Positions 1 through 9,125 of a stretch of DNA of 64,000 nucleotides are shown here, one piece after another (position 1 is the first letter of the stretch; each line of letters starts with the position of its first letter). This stretch comes from Bacillota bacterium. Lineage in GTDB: Bacteria > Bacillota > UBA4882 > UBA8346. A program made the position numbers and the translations under genes. Location: positions 24,656-88,655 of the forward strand of contig JAEWZY010000050.1 in NCBI GenBank assembly GCA_023394955.1, in the 5' to 3' direction. The notes under the pieces are model-generated. The model worked only from the letters and a program-made list of their open reading frames with translations. It was not told the origin of the DNA and made no database searches.

Positions 1-15
1 TAATTCCGTTCCGAG

Positions 16-870
16 GTGATCGATTTGAAAGTGCTGACCAAGACGGTCTTGGCCCCGCGAATTGTAAAGTTGGTAGTTGAGGCTCCGGCGATAGCGGCTA
101 AAGCCCAACCAGGCCATTTCGTGGTGGTGCGTTTAAATGAACAGGCGGAACGCATTCCGCTGACCATTGCCGATTTTGACCGAGTCAAAGAAACAATTAC
201 CCTAATCATTCAAGAAGTTGGCAAGAGTACAACCATGATCAACCGGATGGATCCGGGGGATTCATTTTTAGACATTCTTGGACCTTTAGGCACACCGTAT
301 CCGATCGAGAAAATGGGTACGGTAGTTGGCGTGGCAGGTGGCTTGGGCGCAGCCCCTTTATATCCGAAAGTCAAAGCTTTATACGAAGCTGGAAATAAAG
401 TCATCGTTATTTTGGGAGCGCAACGCAAAGAACTATTAATTTTAATGGATGAATTGAAAGCTGTTAGTCAGGAGCTAATAGTAGCCACTGACGATGGCAG
501 CTATGGGATGAAAGGTTTGGTGAGCGAACCTTTACAGCAGACGCTGAATACGGAAAAGGTCGATGAGGTAATTGCTATCGGGCCGGTACCAATGATGGAC
601 GCCTGCGTTAAGGTTACCAAAGAACGGAATATTAAGACTGTCGTCAGTTTGAACGCAGTAATGGTTGACGGCACCGGAATGTGCGGCGGTTGCCGGGTTA
701 CGGTCGGCGGCGAGAGCAAATTTTGTTGTGTGGACGGCCCTTCATTCGATGGCTTGAAAGTCGATTTTGCCGAACTGCGCCAAAGGCAGCGTTACTACAG
801 AGAACAAGAGCAACAGGCTCTCCATCAATGCCGGATTGGAACGGAGGAATGCGGATGTCACGCCAATTAG
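16..870 (+). CDS. nfnA: NfnA/SudB-type ferredoxin-NADP+ reductase subunit (FAD and [2Fe-2S])
   Basis: 284 aa. The N-terminal two thirds is a ferredoxin reductase-like FAD domain (residues 1-95) and NAD(P)-binding domain (GTVVGVAGGLGAAPLYP near 100). The C-terminus holds a cysteine cluster, GMCGGCRV then FCCVDGP, that binds [2Fe-2S] in this family (dihydroorotate dehydrogenase electron-transfer subunit/NfnA). With the flavoprotein encoded directly downstream it should form the cytoplasmic NADH-dependent ferredoxin:NADP+ oxidoreductase (electron-bifurcating transhydrogenase), annotated in older genomes as sulfide dehydrogenase. The start is GTG behind a weak CGAGG. Its 3' end overlaps the next gene by 16 bp, indicating translational coupling. 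The family assignment is firm; whether it acts as Nfn or as a glutamate synthase partner is inferred from the pair. Confidence 0.88.
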   Translation: MIDLKVLTKTVLAPRIVKLVVEAPAIAAKAQPGHFVVVRLNEQAERIPLTIADFDRVKETITLIIQEVGKSTTMINRMDPGDSFLDILGPLGTPYPIEKMGTVVGVAGGLGAAPLYPKVKALYEAGNKVIVILGAQRKELLILMDELKAVSQELIVATDDGSYGMKGLVSEPLQQTLNTEKVDEVIAIGPVPMMDACVKVTKERNIKTVVSLNAVMVDGTGMCGGCRVTVGGESKFCCVDGPSFDGLKVDFAELRQRQRYYREQEQQALHQCRIGTEECGCHAN

Positions 871-2246
871 TCCCCAAACAAGATCCTAAAGTCAGAAAGT
901 CCAATTTTGAAGAAGTTGCCCTTGGCTATACTAAAGAACAAGCCTTGGCTGAGGCTTCCCGGTGCTTGAATTGTAAAAAGCCTCTTTGTGTCCAGGGATG
1001 TCCGGTTGAGGTCAGTATCCCTGAATTCATAACTAAAGTCAAGGAAGGCGATTTTTTAGGAGCGGCCGCCAAAATCAAGGAAAAGAATAGTCTGCCGGCC
1101 ATCTGTGGCCGGGTTTGCCCTCAAGAAAGCCAGTGTGAGTACTTATGTATCTTAGGTAAGAAAGGCCAACCGGTAGCTATCGGAGCGTTGGAACGATTCG
1201 CCGCTGATCAAGCTGCAGCCGAGGCTGTAGGCGATCCGGACCCGACTAATAAAACAAACTGCGACGCGGCGATCATCGGGGCAGGGCCGGCCGGATTGAC
1301 TTGCGCGGCGGATTTGGCATTACAAGGCTTCGAGGTTACGGTTTTTGAGTCTTTGCATGAAGCCGGAGGGGTATTACAATACGGGATACCTCAATTTCGT
1401 CTTCCAAAAAACATCGTCGGTCGTGAAGTGGAATATATTAAAAAGTTAGGCGTCAAGATTGAGACCAGCGTATTGGTTGGGCAGACCGTAACCATCAAGG
1501 AACTGATGGCCCAAGGTTATGATACGGTTTTCATCGGGACCGGGGCCGGACTCCCTTATTTTTTAAATATTCCCGGTGAAAATTTGAACGGAGTTTATTC
1601 AGCCAATGAATTTTTAACCCGGGTCAACTTGATGAAAGCATACCGTTTTCCGGAATATGACACTCCGGTCCGGGTCGGTGAGAGGGTGGCGGTTGTCGGA
1701 GGCGGTAATGTGGCGATGGATGCGGCCCGGACCTCCCTGCGGTTAGGGGCGAAGGAAGTTTATATAGTCTATCGCCGTTCCCGGGATGAACTCCCGGCCC
1801 GGTATGAAGAGGTTGAAAACGCCGAAGAGGAAGGAATTATTTTTAAATTGTTAACTAACCCGACCCGGATTATCGGGAACGATCAAGGTGAAGTGGTTGC
1901 CTTGGAATGTATCCGGATGGAATTGGGTGAGCCCGACACCAGTGGTCGGCGTAAGCCGGTACCGGTTCCCAATTCGGAGTTTCAATTTCCGGTGGACAAC
2001 GTGGTTGTAGCTATCGGGCAGGGTCCGAACCCGGTTTTATTAAGAAATACCCCTGGTTTGAAACTGAATAACCGAGGTTATATCGAGGTCGATCAGGAGA
2101 CCTTGGAGACCAGCCTGCCTGGGGTTTTTGCCGGGGGGGATATTGTGACCGGAGCAGCTACCGTTATTGCGGCAATGGGCGCAGGCAAGAAAGCCGCCCG
2201 GCAGATGTTGGAATATTGTAAAAAAAACAAAGCTAAAGTTGGTTAA
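855..2246 (+). CDS. nfnB: NfnB/SudA-type flavoprotein (GltD-like, FeS and FAD)
   Basis: 463 aa from the ATG at 855, chosen because GGAGG at 843-847 lies 7 nt upstream; the reading frame is open to 681 but that part lies inside nfnA. N-terminal Fe-S motif CLNCKKPLCVQGCP plus a second set (CGRVCPQESQCEYLC), FAD site GAGPAGLTCAADLA, NADPH site VVGGGNVAMDAARTSLRLGA, and C-terminal VFAGGDIVTGAATVIAAMGAG. This is the GltD/NfnB architecture at its usual length (about 460 aa). It pairs with the preceding NfnA-like subunit; no large glutamate synthase subunit is nearby, which favours Nfn over GltD. Confidence 0.9.
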   Translation: MSRQLVPKQDPKVRKSNFEEVALGYTKEQALAEASRCLNCKKPLCVQGCPVEVSIPEFITKVKEGDFLGAAAKIKEKNSLPAICGRVCPQESQCEYLCILGKKGQPVAIGALERFAADQAAAEAVGDPDPTNKTNCDAAIIGAGPAGLTCAADLALQGFEVTVFESLHEAGGVLQYGIPQFRLPKNIVGREVEYIKKLGVKIETSVLVGQTVTIKELMAQGYDTVFIGTGAGLPYFLNIPGENLNGVYSANEFLTRVNLMKAYRFPEYDTPVRVGERVAVVGGGNVAMDAARTSLRLGAKEVYIVYRRSRDELPARYEEVENAEEEGIIFKLLTNPTRIIGNDQGEVVALECIRMELGEPDTSGRRKPVPVPNSEFQFPVDNVVVAIGQGPNPVLLRNTPGLKLNNRGYIEVDQETLETSLPGVFAGGDIVTGAATVIAAMGAGKKAARQMLEYCKKNKAKVG

Positions 2247-2292
2247 TCTAGGCCGAAACGGCACATTCGTTTAAATAACTCTCATGGGGATT

Positions 2293-2319
2293 AAAGGCTG
2301 TCAATCTTCGGCAGTCTTT
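2293..2319. terminator. Hairpin between convergent genes
   Basis: AAAGGCTG pairs with CAGTCTTT (one G-U) around an 11-nt loop, followed by TATTAATT on the plus strand. It lies between the nfnB stop and the stop of the minus-strand CARDB gene. Weak T-tract, so moderate confidence. Confidence 0.45.
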
Positions 2320-2320
2320 A

Positions 2321-3103
2321 TTAATTGGGGGCGATTATTCTTTGGAACCGGTTATTGTTTTCGTCCCTTTCGTCAATCATATTTTCGGAATCGATTACCG
2401 CGCTAATCTCTTCCGAATCCGATAAAGAAAGACTCCCGGTAATATAGACTACTCTACCGTCGGGTTCGGTAAGTTTTCGACGGGGATCAATAGTTTTTAA
2501 GGGAACTCTGCCCCAGCTTTGGCCATTACGGTAGATTTCAAAATAGACCGGAACCCGGTCCCAATATTTTGGGTCGATCTTTTTCGACCCGGTATTAATT
2601 ATTTGTATGGCTAGCAGGTTACCGTTAATAACCCAAAGATCAGTGACGGCTAAATCAGGAGTAGGGCAGGCCAGTAGTTTTATAAAGGAGTTATTGGTTT
2701 TATTTGATTCGCGGACCGTATTTTGGGGATCGATGATAACCTGAATTTGTGAGGCCTTATTAAGGATGATGTTCTTGGAGATATATATGGTTTTGGATTT
2801 TGGATAATGAAGTTTTTGGGAGGGATCACAAATTTTCAGGCTGATCCCGCCCCAGAGTTTTTCGTCTTGATAGATAAACAGGGAAACCAAAGAGTGCTCC
2901 CAATATTTTTTGGGCAAATATCCGGCGCCTAAATTGGCTATTTCGATAGCGAGCTGATTAAGGTCAGTCAGAAAGATGTCCGACACGGCCAAGTCCGGGA
3001 GCGATATGTCCGGATCGTTGTTGGAAACGGCATTGATATTAGAAAAATTGGCTACTGATGATAAAATGGAAAGAATTAGCAATAAAGGCAGTTTGAATCG
3101 CAT
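2321..3103 (-). CDS. Secreted protein with two CARDB-like repeats
   Basis: 260 aa with a clear signal peptide (MRFKLPLLLILSILSSVANF). Two tandem beta-rich repeats follow, beginning PDLAVSDIFL (about residue 35) and PDLAVTDLWV (about residue 148). Each contains W-G-x-(I/V)-x-L-K, KYW and a closing N-x-x-x-E-x-(N/D)-x-x-N-N segment (VRESNKTNN; IDERDENNN). That pattern is typical of CARDB, an adhesion-like immunoglobulin-type fold found on bacterial and archaeal surfaces. No catalytic domain or anchor is visible, so it is either released or periplasmic. GGGGG precedes the ATG. It stands alone, convergent with nfnAB. Function unknown. Confidence 0.7.
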   Translation of the reverse strand: MRFKLPLLLILSILSSVANFSNINAVSNNDPDISLPDLAVSDIFLTDLNQLAIEIANLGAGYLPKKYWEHSLVSLFIYQDEKLWGGISLKICDPSQKLHYPKSKTIYISKNIILNKASQIQVIIDPQNTVRESNKTNNSFIKLLACPTPDLAVTDLWVINGNLLAIQIINTGSKKIDPKYWDRVPVYFEIYRNGQSWGRVPLKTIDPRRKLTEPDGRVVYITGSLSLSDSEEISAVIDSENMIDERDENNNRFQRIIAPN

Positions 3104-3322
3104 TCTGGACTACCCCCTTCTTTTTCCTTTATAATTAAATTAATAAGAAAGTTTTAGTTTGAACCCAGAGTGCTTTGATTAACAGAAACCCATCACCATT
3201 TATGTAAATAATTAGCCTAAAAATCCCCAAATCCTTTTTTTGTCATTAAACTGGTCGGATACAACTTAGGTTGATAGGGGGTTATAATAAAGAGAGATAA
3301 ATAATGTAGTGGAGTTGGAAAA

Positions 3323-3544
3323 ATGGTAGAACAGAATGTCGGACCGCTAGACCGGGCGACGCGGATTGTTCTAGGCGCCTTATTGATCGTAATCTGCTAT
3401 GTTATACAAATAGGCGGAGTCATTGGCGACGGTATGGTTCTCTTGGGGGCTGTCTGGATTTGGGAAGGCCTCTTAGGGTACTGCTTATTATATGGAATAC
3501 TTAATTGGTCGACCAAAAGACGAAAAAAGAAGACTTCAGTTTGA
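3323..3544 (+). CDS. Small membrane protein, DUF2892 (YgaP-like transmembrane domain)
   Basis: 73 aa. The N-terminal VGPLDRATRIVLGALLIV is the hallmark of DUF2892, followed by a second hydrophobic hairpin (GMVLLGAVWIWEGLLGYCLLYGIL) and a basic tail. In other bacteria this domain occurs alone or fused to rhodanese; its role is not known. RBS GGAG lies 9-12 nt before the ATG. A TATAAT (3282-3287 region) lies about 35 nt upstream without a good -35. The last codons form one arm of the typA terminator. Confidence 0.75.
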   Translation: MVEQNVGPLDRATRIVLGALLIVICYVIQIGGVIGDGMVLLGAVWIWEGLLGYCLLYGILNWSTKRRKKKTSV

Positions 3545-3560
3545 AAATTGACTGAAGTCT
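3531..3560 (-). terminator. Rho-independent terminator of typA
   Basis: Perfect 10-bp stem AGACTTCAGT/ACTGAAGTCT with a 10-nt loop. On the minus strand it is followed by TCTTTTTTCG. The plus-strand side is not T-rich, so it serves typA, and it overlaps the end of the convergent DUF2892 gene. Confidence 0.85.
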
Positions 3561-3575
3561 CATTATTCAAGCGGA

Positions 3576-5417
3576 TTAACTCGCCTCTTGATCCCGGCTA
3601 CGCTTGGCCGCCCGCTCCCGTTCACTCCGATCAAGGATCTTCTTGCGCATTCGGATTGATTTGGGAGTGACTTCCACCAGTTCATCGTCGGCGATATATT
3701 CCATCGCCTGTTCCAAGCTGAAGACTACCGGCGGAGTCAGCCGGATTCCCTCTTCGGCGGTGCTGGAACGCATATTGGTCAAGTGCTTTTTCTTACAAAC
3801 ATTTACCTCGAGATCGCCTTCCCGGGAGTTTTCACCGACAATCATTCCGGCATAGACTTGGTCCATCGGCTTGATGAAGAGCGTACCCCGTTCTTCCACG
3901 TTATGAATGGCATAGGCGGTTGCTTCTCCGGTTTCGAAAGCAAAAAGCGCTCCGCGGCTGCGGCCGGGGATTTCTCCTTTCCAGAGCCCATAATGGTCGA
4001 AAAGGTGGTGCATGATACCCTCGCCTTTGGTATCGGTCAGGAATTCGGAACGAAAACCAATCAAACCACGGGCTGGAATTAGGAACTCCAGTTTAAGATT
4101 GGATTCCCCAGCCGGTTGCATATTGAGGAGTTCGCCACGGCGGCCGCCGAGGTTCTCAATGATTCGACCGGAGAATTCCTCAGGTATATTGATGAAGAGC
4201 CGCTCATAGGGCTCGCATAATTCGCCGTTAATCTGCTTTAGGATCGGTTTCGGCTTTGAGATTTGAAGCTCATAGCCTTCGCGGCGCATCGTTTCGATTA
4301 GGATTCCCAGATGAAGTTCGCCCCGGCCGGAGACTTGAAAGGCATCGGGGGCGTCGGTCTCAACCACTCTTAGGCTGACATTGGTCTCCGCTTCTTTCCA
4401 GAGCCTGCTCCGCAGGTGGCGAGAGGTGATATATTTGCCGTCCCTTCCGGCGAAAGGACTATCATTGATCATAAAGGTCATCGTCAGAGTAGGTTCATCC
4501 ACGCTAAGCAGGGGTAAAGGAAGTGGATTATCCGGATCAGATACTGTCTCTCCGATATTGACTTGGCCTAGCCCGGCTACAGCCAAGATTTCGCCTGCGA
4601 TGACCTGTTCAACCTCGCGGCGTTTTAGTCCTTCATAAGTCCAAATCTTGCCGATTTTAATCGTCTCTACTTGGCCGTCTCGTTTACAGAGCCCAATCAT
4701 TTGTCCTGCTTTCAAGGAACCGCTATAGATTCGTCCGATCCCGACCCGGCCGACATATTCATCGTAATCCAAGGTGTTAATCTGCAGCTGGAGCGTTCCA
4801 TTGGGGTCCACAGCCGGAGCGGGTATTTCCTTAATAATCATCTCAAAGAGAGGCTGCATATTTCTACCCGGTTCCCGGGTGTCTAGAGTAGCCACTCCTT
4901 GACGGGAGGAGCTGTAAATCACCGGAAAGTCCAATTGCCAGTCATCGGCTTCCAGTTCGACAAAGAGGTCGAAGACTTCATTTAAAACTTCATCAGGCCG
5001 GGCGTCAGGCCGATCGATCTTATTAATGACTACAATGATCCGCAGGCCGACTTCGAGGGCTTTTCTCAGCACGAACTTGGTCTGGGCCATGGGGCCTTCA
5101 AAAGCGTCGACTAAGAGTAAGGCGCCGTCAACCATTCGTAAAACTCGTTCCACTTCACCACCGAAGTCGGCGTGGCCGGGAGTGTCGACGATGTTTATTT
5201 TAGTGGGGCCATAGGTTACAGAGGTATTTTTGGATAAGATGGTAATACCCCGTTCCCGCTCTAAGTCGTTGGAGTCCATCACTCGTTCGACTAGGCGTTC
5301 ATTCTCCCTGAAAGTACCGGCCTGCCGGAGAAGGCAGTCCACCAGAGTCGTTTTACCATGATCGACATGGGCGATAATGGCAATGTTTCTCATATTGTCA
5401 ATTGTCTTTGATGTCAT
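3576..5417 (-). CDS. typA: Ribosome-associated GTPase TypA/BipA
   Basis: 613 aa, normal family length. G1 AHVDHGKTTLVD (about residue 16), G3 DTPGHADFGGEVERVL, G4 NKIDRPDARPDEV; then elongation-factor domains II and III, an EF-G-like domain V and the BipA-specific C-terminal domain (TDTKGEGIMHHLFDHYGLWKG; RMRKKILD near the end). TypA is a translational GTPase that binds 70S ribosomes and assists 50S assembly, mainly under stress or cold. The start at MTSKTIDN is supported by AGGTG 7 nt upstream; a later in-frame ATG (MRNIAII) has no better site. Monocistronic. Confidence 0.96.
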   Translation of the reverse strand: MTSKTIDNMRNIAIIAHVDHGKTTLVDCLLRQAGTFRENERLVERVMDSNDLERERGITILSKNTSVTYGPTKINIVDTPGHADFGGEVERVLRMVDGALLLVDAFEGPMAQTKFVLRKALEVGLRIIVVINKIDRPDARPDEVLNEVFDLFVELEADDWQLDFPVIYSSSRQGVATLDTREPGRNMQPLFEMIIKEIPAPAVDPNGTLQLQINTLDYDEYVGRVGIGRIYSGSLKAGQMIGLCKRDGQVETIKIGKIWTYEGLKRREVEQVIAGEILAVAGLGQVNIGETVSDPDNPLPLPLLSVDEPTLTMTFMINDSPFAGRDGKYITSRHLRSRLWKEAETNVSLRVVETDAPDAFQVSGRGELHLGILIETMRREGYELQISKPKPILKQINGELCEPYERLFINIPEEFSGRIIENLGGRRGELLNMQPAGESNLKLEFLIPARGLIGFRSEFLTDTKGEGIMHHLFDHYGLWKGEIPGRSRGALFAFETGEATAYAIHNVEERGTLFIKPMDQVYAGMIVGENSREGDLEVNVCKKKHLTNMRSSTAEEGIRLTPPVVFSLEQAMEYIADDELVEVTPKSIRMRKKILDRSERERAAKRSRDQEAS

Positions 5418-5869
5418 TTAGGTTCACCTATACTTTCTATATTAAATGGGCAGGATTATTTAGAACTGAGGCAGCCATATAATTCCAAAAGATAATCCCA
5501 GCATATATTTTATCCGCAACTATAAATTAAAACATGAATAGGCCGAGAATGCAAGGGAAATAGGGGAAATTTAACGGAGGTTTAAATTTTAAATGCCTAA
5601 TTTATCAAATCTCATACTAGCGCCGTTGATAAAGATCCGGAGATAATTTCCGGTACCTTCGTCTTCAAATCTCGGGGACATTAACATAATTGACGCCATT
5701 GGTGGAAGGGACGGATTTGTTTGAGGGTATAAATGTTGATGGAGGTGGCCTGGTTTCTTTCATTTACTCCTAGGTAGGCAAGAGACGCGAGCGTGGGAAT
5801 AGCGCTCTGTCGCCTAGTTTCATCCTTATAATGTGCTCCGGCCAGCCGGGAGGAGATTGTTAGTAAAAG
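5418..5869. other. Intergenic region without a convincing gene
   Basis: 452 bp between the divergent start of typA and the 3' end of the lipoyl-like gene. The only translation signal seen is GGAGG at about 5576-5580 before ATG 5593, which opens a 17-codon frame (MPNLSNLILAPLIKIRR). No homology is recognised, and I do not call it a gene. An imperfect GC-rich repeat (GACGCGAGCG...CGCTCTGTCGCC) lies near 5780-5815. Confidence 0.4.
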
Positions 5870-6124
5870 TCAATCGGCTTCAATTAGGGCTAATACTTGT
5901 CCCGGTTCTACCATTTCTTCAGTCTCCGTTTCGATGACGATCAACTTTCCATCTAAGGGTGAAGGAAGTAAAAAAGGTTCATCGTTAATATCCAATTCAA
6001 CCAGGTCTTGGTCGATCTCCACCAGTTCGCCGACGGTTACCAGCCATCGGCGGACAATCGTTAGGGATTCCTCCCCGCTTAGCAGCGGGACTTTAATCTC
6101 AACGATCCTTGGTCTAAGCTTCAT
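5870..6124 (-). CDS. Biotinyl/lipoyl-like domain protein lacking the modified lysine
   Basis: 84 aa forming one lipoyl/biotinyl-type barrel: KVPLLSGEESLTIVRRWLVTVGELVEIDQDLVELD, then a turn, then PSPLDGKLIVIETETEEMVEPGQVLALIEAD. The family has E-x-D-K-A at the turn, with the lysine lipoylated; here the turn reads ELDINDEPF, with no lysine. It is therefore probably not lipoylated. It overlaps the end of alr by 11 bp and has AGGAG before its ATG, so it is the last gene of the acpS-nnr-alr operon. No 2-oxoacid dehydrogenase is nearby. It could be a stand-alone structural remnant or a binding module. Confidence 0.7.
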   Translation of the reverse strand: MKLRPRIVEIKVPLLSGEESLTIVRRWLVTVGELVEIDQDLVELDINDEPFLLPSPLDGKLIVIETETEEMVEPGQVLALIEAD

Positions 6125-7256
6125 TCAAATATCTCCTGGGAACTCGATCACTGATCATACAAGTTACTTCATAATTAATGGTGCCCAAATGAGCGCCGAT
6201 TTCTTCAGCGGTTATTCTTTCCGTTCCTTGGGAGCCGATCAGGACCACTTCTTGGCCGATCTCCACCGGTTCATCGCCGACATCCACCATACATAGATCC
6301 ATACAAATTGACCCTACAATCGGAAACCTTTTTCCGGAGATTAAGGCCTCGGCCTTGCCGGAGAGCCTCCGGGACCATCCATCGGCATATCCGATGGGTA
6401 GGGTGGCAATGGTGGTCTCCGCGGGAGTGAGATACTTTCGCCCGTAACTAATGGCTGACCCTTGAGGAACCCTTTTTTTGAAAACAACCTTTGTTTTTAA
6501 GGAAAAGGCCGGTTGAAGCCGGATCTTATCAATTTTAACTTCTGAAGAGGGATACATCCCATAAAGAATTAACCCGGGACGGACCAGATTATAATAGGCT
6601 AACGGCAGGTCAATTATACCCGCGCTATTAGCCAAATGGGCTTTGGAAGGAAGCAATCCTTCAGTTTTAAGATCGACAATGACTTTATTGAAAGTTTTCA
6701 TTTGGAGTCTAGCATACTCTTTATCCAGTTCGTCGGCAGTAGCCAGATGAGAGAAGATCCCCTCGAAAACTATTCCCGGAAGGGGTTGCATTTTTTTGAT
6801 GAAAACGATGCCTTCATTGGCGGGAATCCCGATCCGGTTCATTCCGGTGTCGATCTTCACATGAAATGGGACTTCTTTTCCCGCGGCAGCCGCCATCCTT
6901 GACAAAGCTACCGCCGGTTCCAACATACAAATGGTTGGAGTGAGATCAAACCGGACCATAATCTCGGCCTGGTCGGTTTGCAGAGGACTAAAGACTAAAA
7001 TTGGAGCGGTGATACCGGCTTTGCGGAGGGCGATTCCTTCTTCGGGCAAAGCCACACCCAAACGGTCAGCGCCTGATTGCAGAAGTGTTTGGGCGATTTT
7101 AACCACGCCATGTCCATAAGCTTCCGCTTTAACGACTGCCATAATCTCGACCGTCGGGCCGGTTAATCGTCGAGTTTCAGTAAAATTATGACGGACCGCA
7201 TTAAGATCGATCTCGACCCAGACCGGCCTGATAATATCTTGGTACCTACTGCTCAT
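6114..7256 (-). CDS. alr: Alanine racemase
   Basis: 380 aa. PLP lysine in AVVKAEAYGHG (about residue 43), conserved HVKIDTGMNRIG in the barrel, and the C-terminal beta domain with SYGRKYLTP, GYADGWSR, VGSICMDLCMVDVG (substrate-entry region and partner-subunit catalytic Tyr region) and CMISDRVPRRY. It makes D-alanine for peptidoglycan; ddl and murI lie elsewhere in the window. The ATG overlaps the nnr stop codon (ATGA), and AAGGTG precedes it, so it is translated with nnr. Confidence 0.96.
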   Translation of the reverse strand: MSSRYQDIIRPVWVEIDLNAVRHNFTETRRLTGPTVEIMAVVKAEAYGHGVVKIAQTLLQSGADRLGVALPEEGIALRKAGITAPILVFSPLQTDQAEIMVRFDLTPTICMLEPAVALSRMAAAAGKEVPFHVKIDTGMNRIGIPANEGIVFIKKMQPLPGIVFEGIFSHLATADELDKEYARLQMKTFNKVIVDLKTEGLLPSKAHLANSAGIIDLPLAYYNLVRPGLILYGMYPSSEVKIDKIRLQPAFSLKTKVVFKKRVPQGSAISYGRKYLTPAETTIATLPIGYADGWSRRLSGKAEALISGKRFPIVGSICMDLCMVDVGDEPVEIGQEVVLIGSQGTERITAEEIGAHLGTINYEVTCMISDRVPRRYLNEA

Positions 7257-8743
7257 TTTAACACCTTCTTGACCGCTGCCGGATATTTTCCTATTAAATC
7301 ATTGGTAATGATTCCCGTAGGGCCATACTTGTCCTTGGCTAGATCTCCAGCCAAACCGTGAAGATAAGTCCCGCACGCCGCCGCTTCTGTGGTTCCCATT
7401 CCTTGGGCTAATAACCCTCCGATAATCCCGGCTAAGGCGTCACCCATTCCGGCAGTAGCCATTCCCGGATTTCCGGTGGGATTGATAAAAATATTTCCGC
7501 CGTTATCAGCAATGATGCTGCGGGCGCCTTTAAGAACCAGAGTTCCGCCCCATTCCTTGGCAAAACGGCGTGCGATCTCAATTCGGTTACCCTGAATCTC
7601 AGCCGTCGATAATCCGGACATCCGGGACATTTCCCCAGGGTGGGGGGTGAGGATGAACGGAAAACTAAATTCCCGTAAGTTAACGGATTCCGTGGCTAAA
7701 AGATTTAGCCCGTCGGCGTCAATGACCAAAGGCGCTTTGCATTTAGTCAATAGCTCCTTGAATAAATTCAAGCTTTGCTCTCCGGCAGAGGCCCCGGGGC
7801 CAAAAATAACCGCCGCTGCTTTATCCAAAAGAGCCAAAATCCGGTCCCAAGAGGTGGCCATCACCTCAGCCGGTTTCTCTGGAAAAGCATTGAAGTTTTG
7901 TATTCCGGCTGTAACCAAACCAGCGCCAGCCCGTAATGCTCCTAAGGAACATAAAGCTACGGCTCCGGTCATTCCCATTGCCCCACCAATAATCAGAACA
8001 TGGCCGCAACTACCTTTATGAGCGGTCGGAATCCGTTCCGGCAATAACCCTCCTACTTCAGGGATTGTTAAACAATTCATTTTCAGGCTTTCGGATTCGA
8101 GTAACAGAGCCGGAAAGCCGATTGGGTCAATTACTAATTCGCCGCAGGCTTCTGCGCCTGGGTAAACCAACAACCCGGGTTTGGGTAGCCCGAAACTGAC
8201 TGTAATAGTTGCTTTGATGGCTATTTCGCCGACTTGGCCATTGTTGGCATTAACTCCCGAAGGGATATCCACCGCTACTATAGGCTTTTTTGAGCCGTTA
8301 ATCATGGTGATGATCGAGGCCAGGCACCCGCCGGGAGACCCTATAGCACCGGTTCCCAACAAGGCGTCGACAATTAAATCGGCCTGTTGCAATTCCTGAG
8401 CGCTGATCTCTTGCCAATTAACTATGGGAAGCCCGAACTTTGCCGCTGAAGACAGATTTTGCGAAGCAAGGCCGGAAAACTGAGAAGGCTCAAAAGCTAA
8501 AACCACTCTAACCTCAGCGGCGGATTCAATCAACAGTCTTGCTAAAGCCAGTCCGTCTCCGCCATTATTTCCTTTGCCACAGAAAATATATATTTTTTGC
8601 CCAGCCAAATTGAAATGCTCCTGAATTATGCGGAGCAGGGCCAAAGCAGCCCGTTCCATTAGGACCGCTCCGGGAATTAGATAATCTTCCTGAGCCAGAC
8701 GGTCAATTTGTTTCATTTCGGCGGCAGTCGCCACTTTCATCAT
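7253..8743 (-). CDS. nnr: Bifunctional NAD(P)HX epimerase/ADP-dependent dehydratase
   Basis: 496 aa from ATG 8743, which overlaps the acpS stop (ATGA); the frame is open further upstream but only inside acpS. The N-terminal half is the YjeF_N epimerase (FCGKGNNGGDGLALARLL; VDALLGTGAIG). The C-terminal half is the ribokinase-like dehydratase (KGSCGHVLIIGGAMGMTGA; LTPHPGEMSRM; NPTGNPGMATAGMGDALAGIIGGLLAQGM). It repairs hydrated NADH and NADPH in the cytoplasm. Fusion of both activities is usual in bacteria. The gene order acpS-nnr-alr is common in Firmicutes. Confidence 0.95.
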   Translation of the reverse strand: MMKVATAAEMKQIDRLAQEDYLIPGAVLMERAALALLRIIQEHFNLAGQKIYIFCGKGNNGGDGLALARLLIESAAEVRVVLAFEPSQFSGLASQNLSSAAKFGLPIVNWQEISAQELQQADLIVDALLGTGAIGSPGGCLASIITMINGSKKPIVAVDIPSGVNANNGQVGEIAIKATITVSFGLPKPGLLVYPGAEACGELVIDPIGFPALLLESESLKMNCLTIPEVGGLLPERIPTAHKGSCGHVLIIGGAMGMTGAVALCSLGALRAGAGLVTAGIQNFNAFPEKPAEVMATSWDRILALLDKAAAVIFGPGASAGEQSLNLFKELLTKCKAPLVIDADGLNLLATESVNLREFSFPFILTPHPGEMSRMSGLSTAEIQGNRIEIARRFAKEWGGTLVLKGARSIIADNGGNIFINPTGNPGMATAGMGDALAGIIGGLLAQGMGTTEAAACGTYLHGLAGDLAKDKYGPTGIITNDLIGKYPAAVKKVLK

Positions 8744-9108
8744 CCATCGCCCGCTTCCAAAATAACTTGAGCCACGGCGTACTCTTTGCAATGAGAAATA
8801 CTCAGATGAACTCGGCCAACCCGGTTTTCGGTTAAGAATAACCGGACTTTGCCGGTGGGTTCCAAAAAAGGGGCCCCTTTGGGATCATGCCGGACTTCGA
8901 TTTCCTGCCATGAAAAATTGGACAAACCGGTTCCCATAGCTTTCAAGATAGCTTCTTTGGCCGCAAAAAAGCCAGCCAACCGGTGAGCTAACATTTTACT
9001 TTCATGGATCTCAGCTTCGGTAAAAACCCGCTCGCAAAAAAGAGGGTTTTCAATTGCCTTAGCGATCCGGGAAATTTTAATCAAGTCGACTCCGTTACCG
9101 ATAATCAA
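8740..9108 (-). CDS. acpS: Holo-[acyl-carrier-protein] synthase
   Basis: 122 aa, typical length. GNGVDLIKISRI at the N-terminus supplies the Mg-binding Asp, RVFTEAEI follows, and FFAAKEAILKAMGTGL is the second conserved motif with the catalytic Glu. It transfers 4'-phosphopantetheine from CoA to ACP. The start is TTG with GGAAGG 7 nt upstream. It lies 17 nt after the cheR stop, so cheR may head this operon. Confidence 0.94.
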   Translation of the reverse strand: MIIGNGVDLIKISRIAKAIENPLFCERVFTEAEIHESKMLAHRLAGFFAAKEAILKAMGTGLSNFSWQEIEVRHDPKGAPFLEPTGKVRLFLTENRVGRVHLSISHCKEYAVAQVILEAGDG

Positions 9109-9125
9109 AGCGATTCCTTCCAGCC

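Noticed and set aside
681..854. 5' extension of nfnB to position 681
   Set aside because: It lies wholly inside nfnA in another frame; GGAGG at 843-847 points to ATG 855.
3604..5214. Several plus-strand ORFs opposite typA
   Set aside because: Shadows of typA in other frames with no ribosome sites or recognisable motifs.
5593..5646. 17-codon ORF with GGAGG in the typA upstream gap
   Set aside because: Too short, no downstream gene on that strand, and the ribosome site alone is weak evidence.
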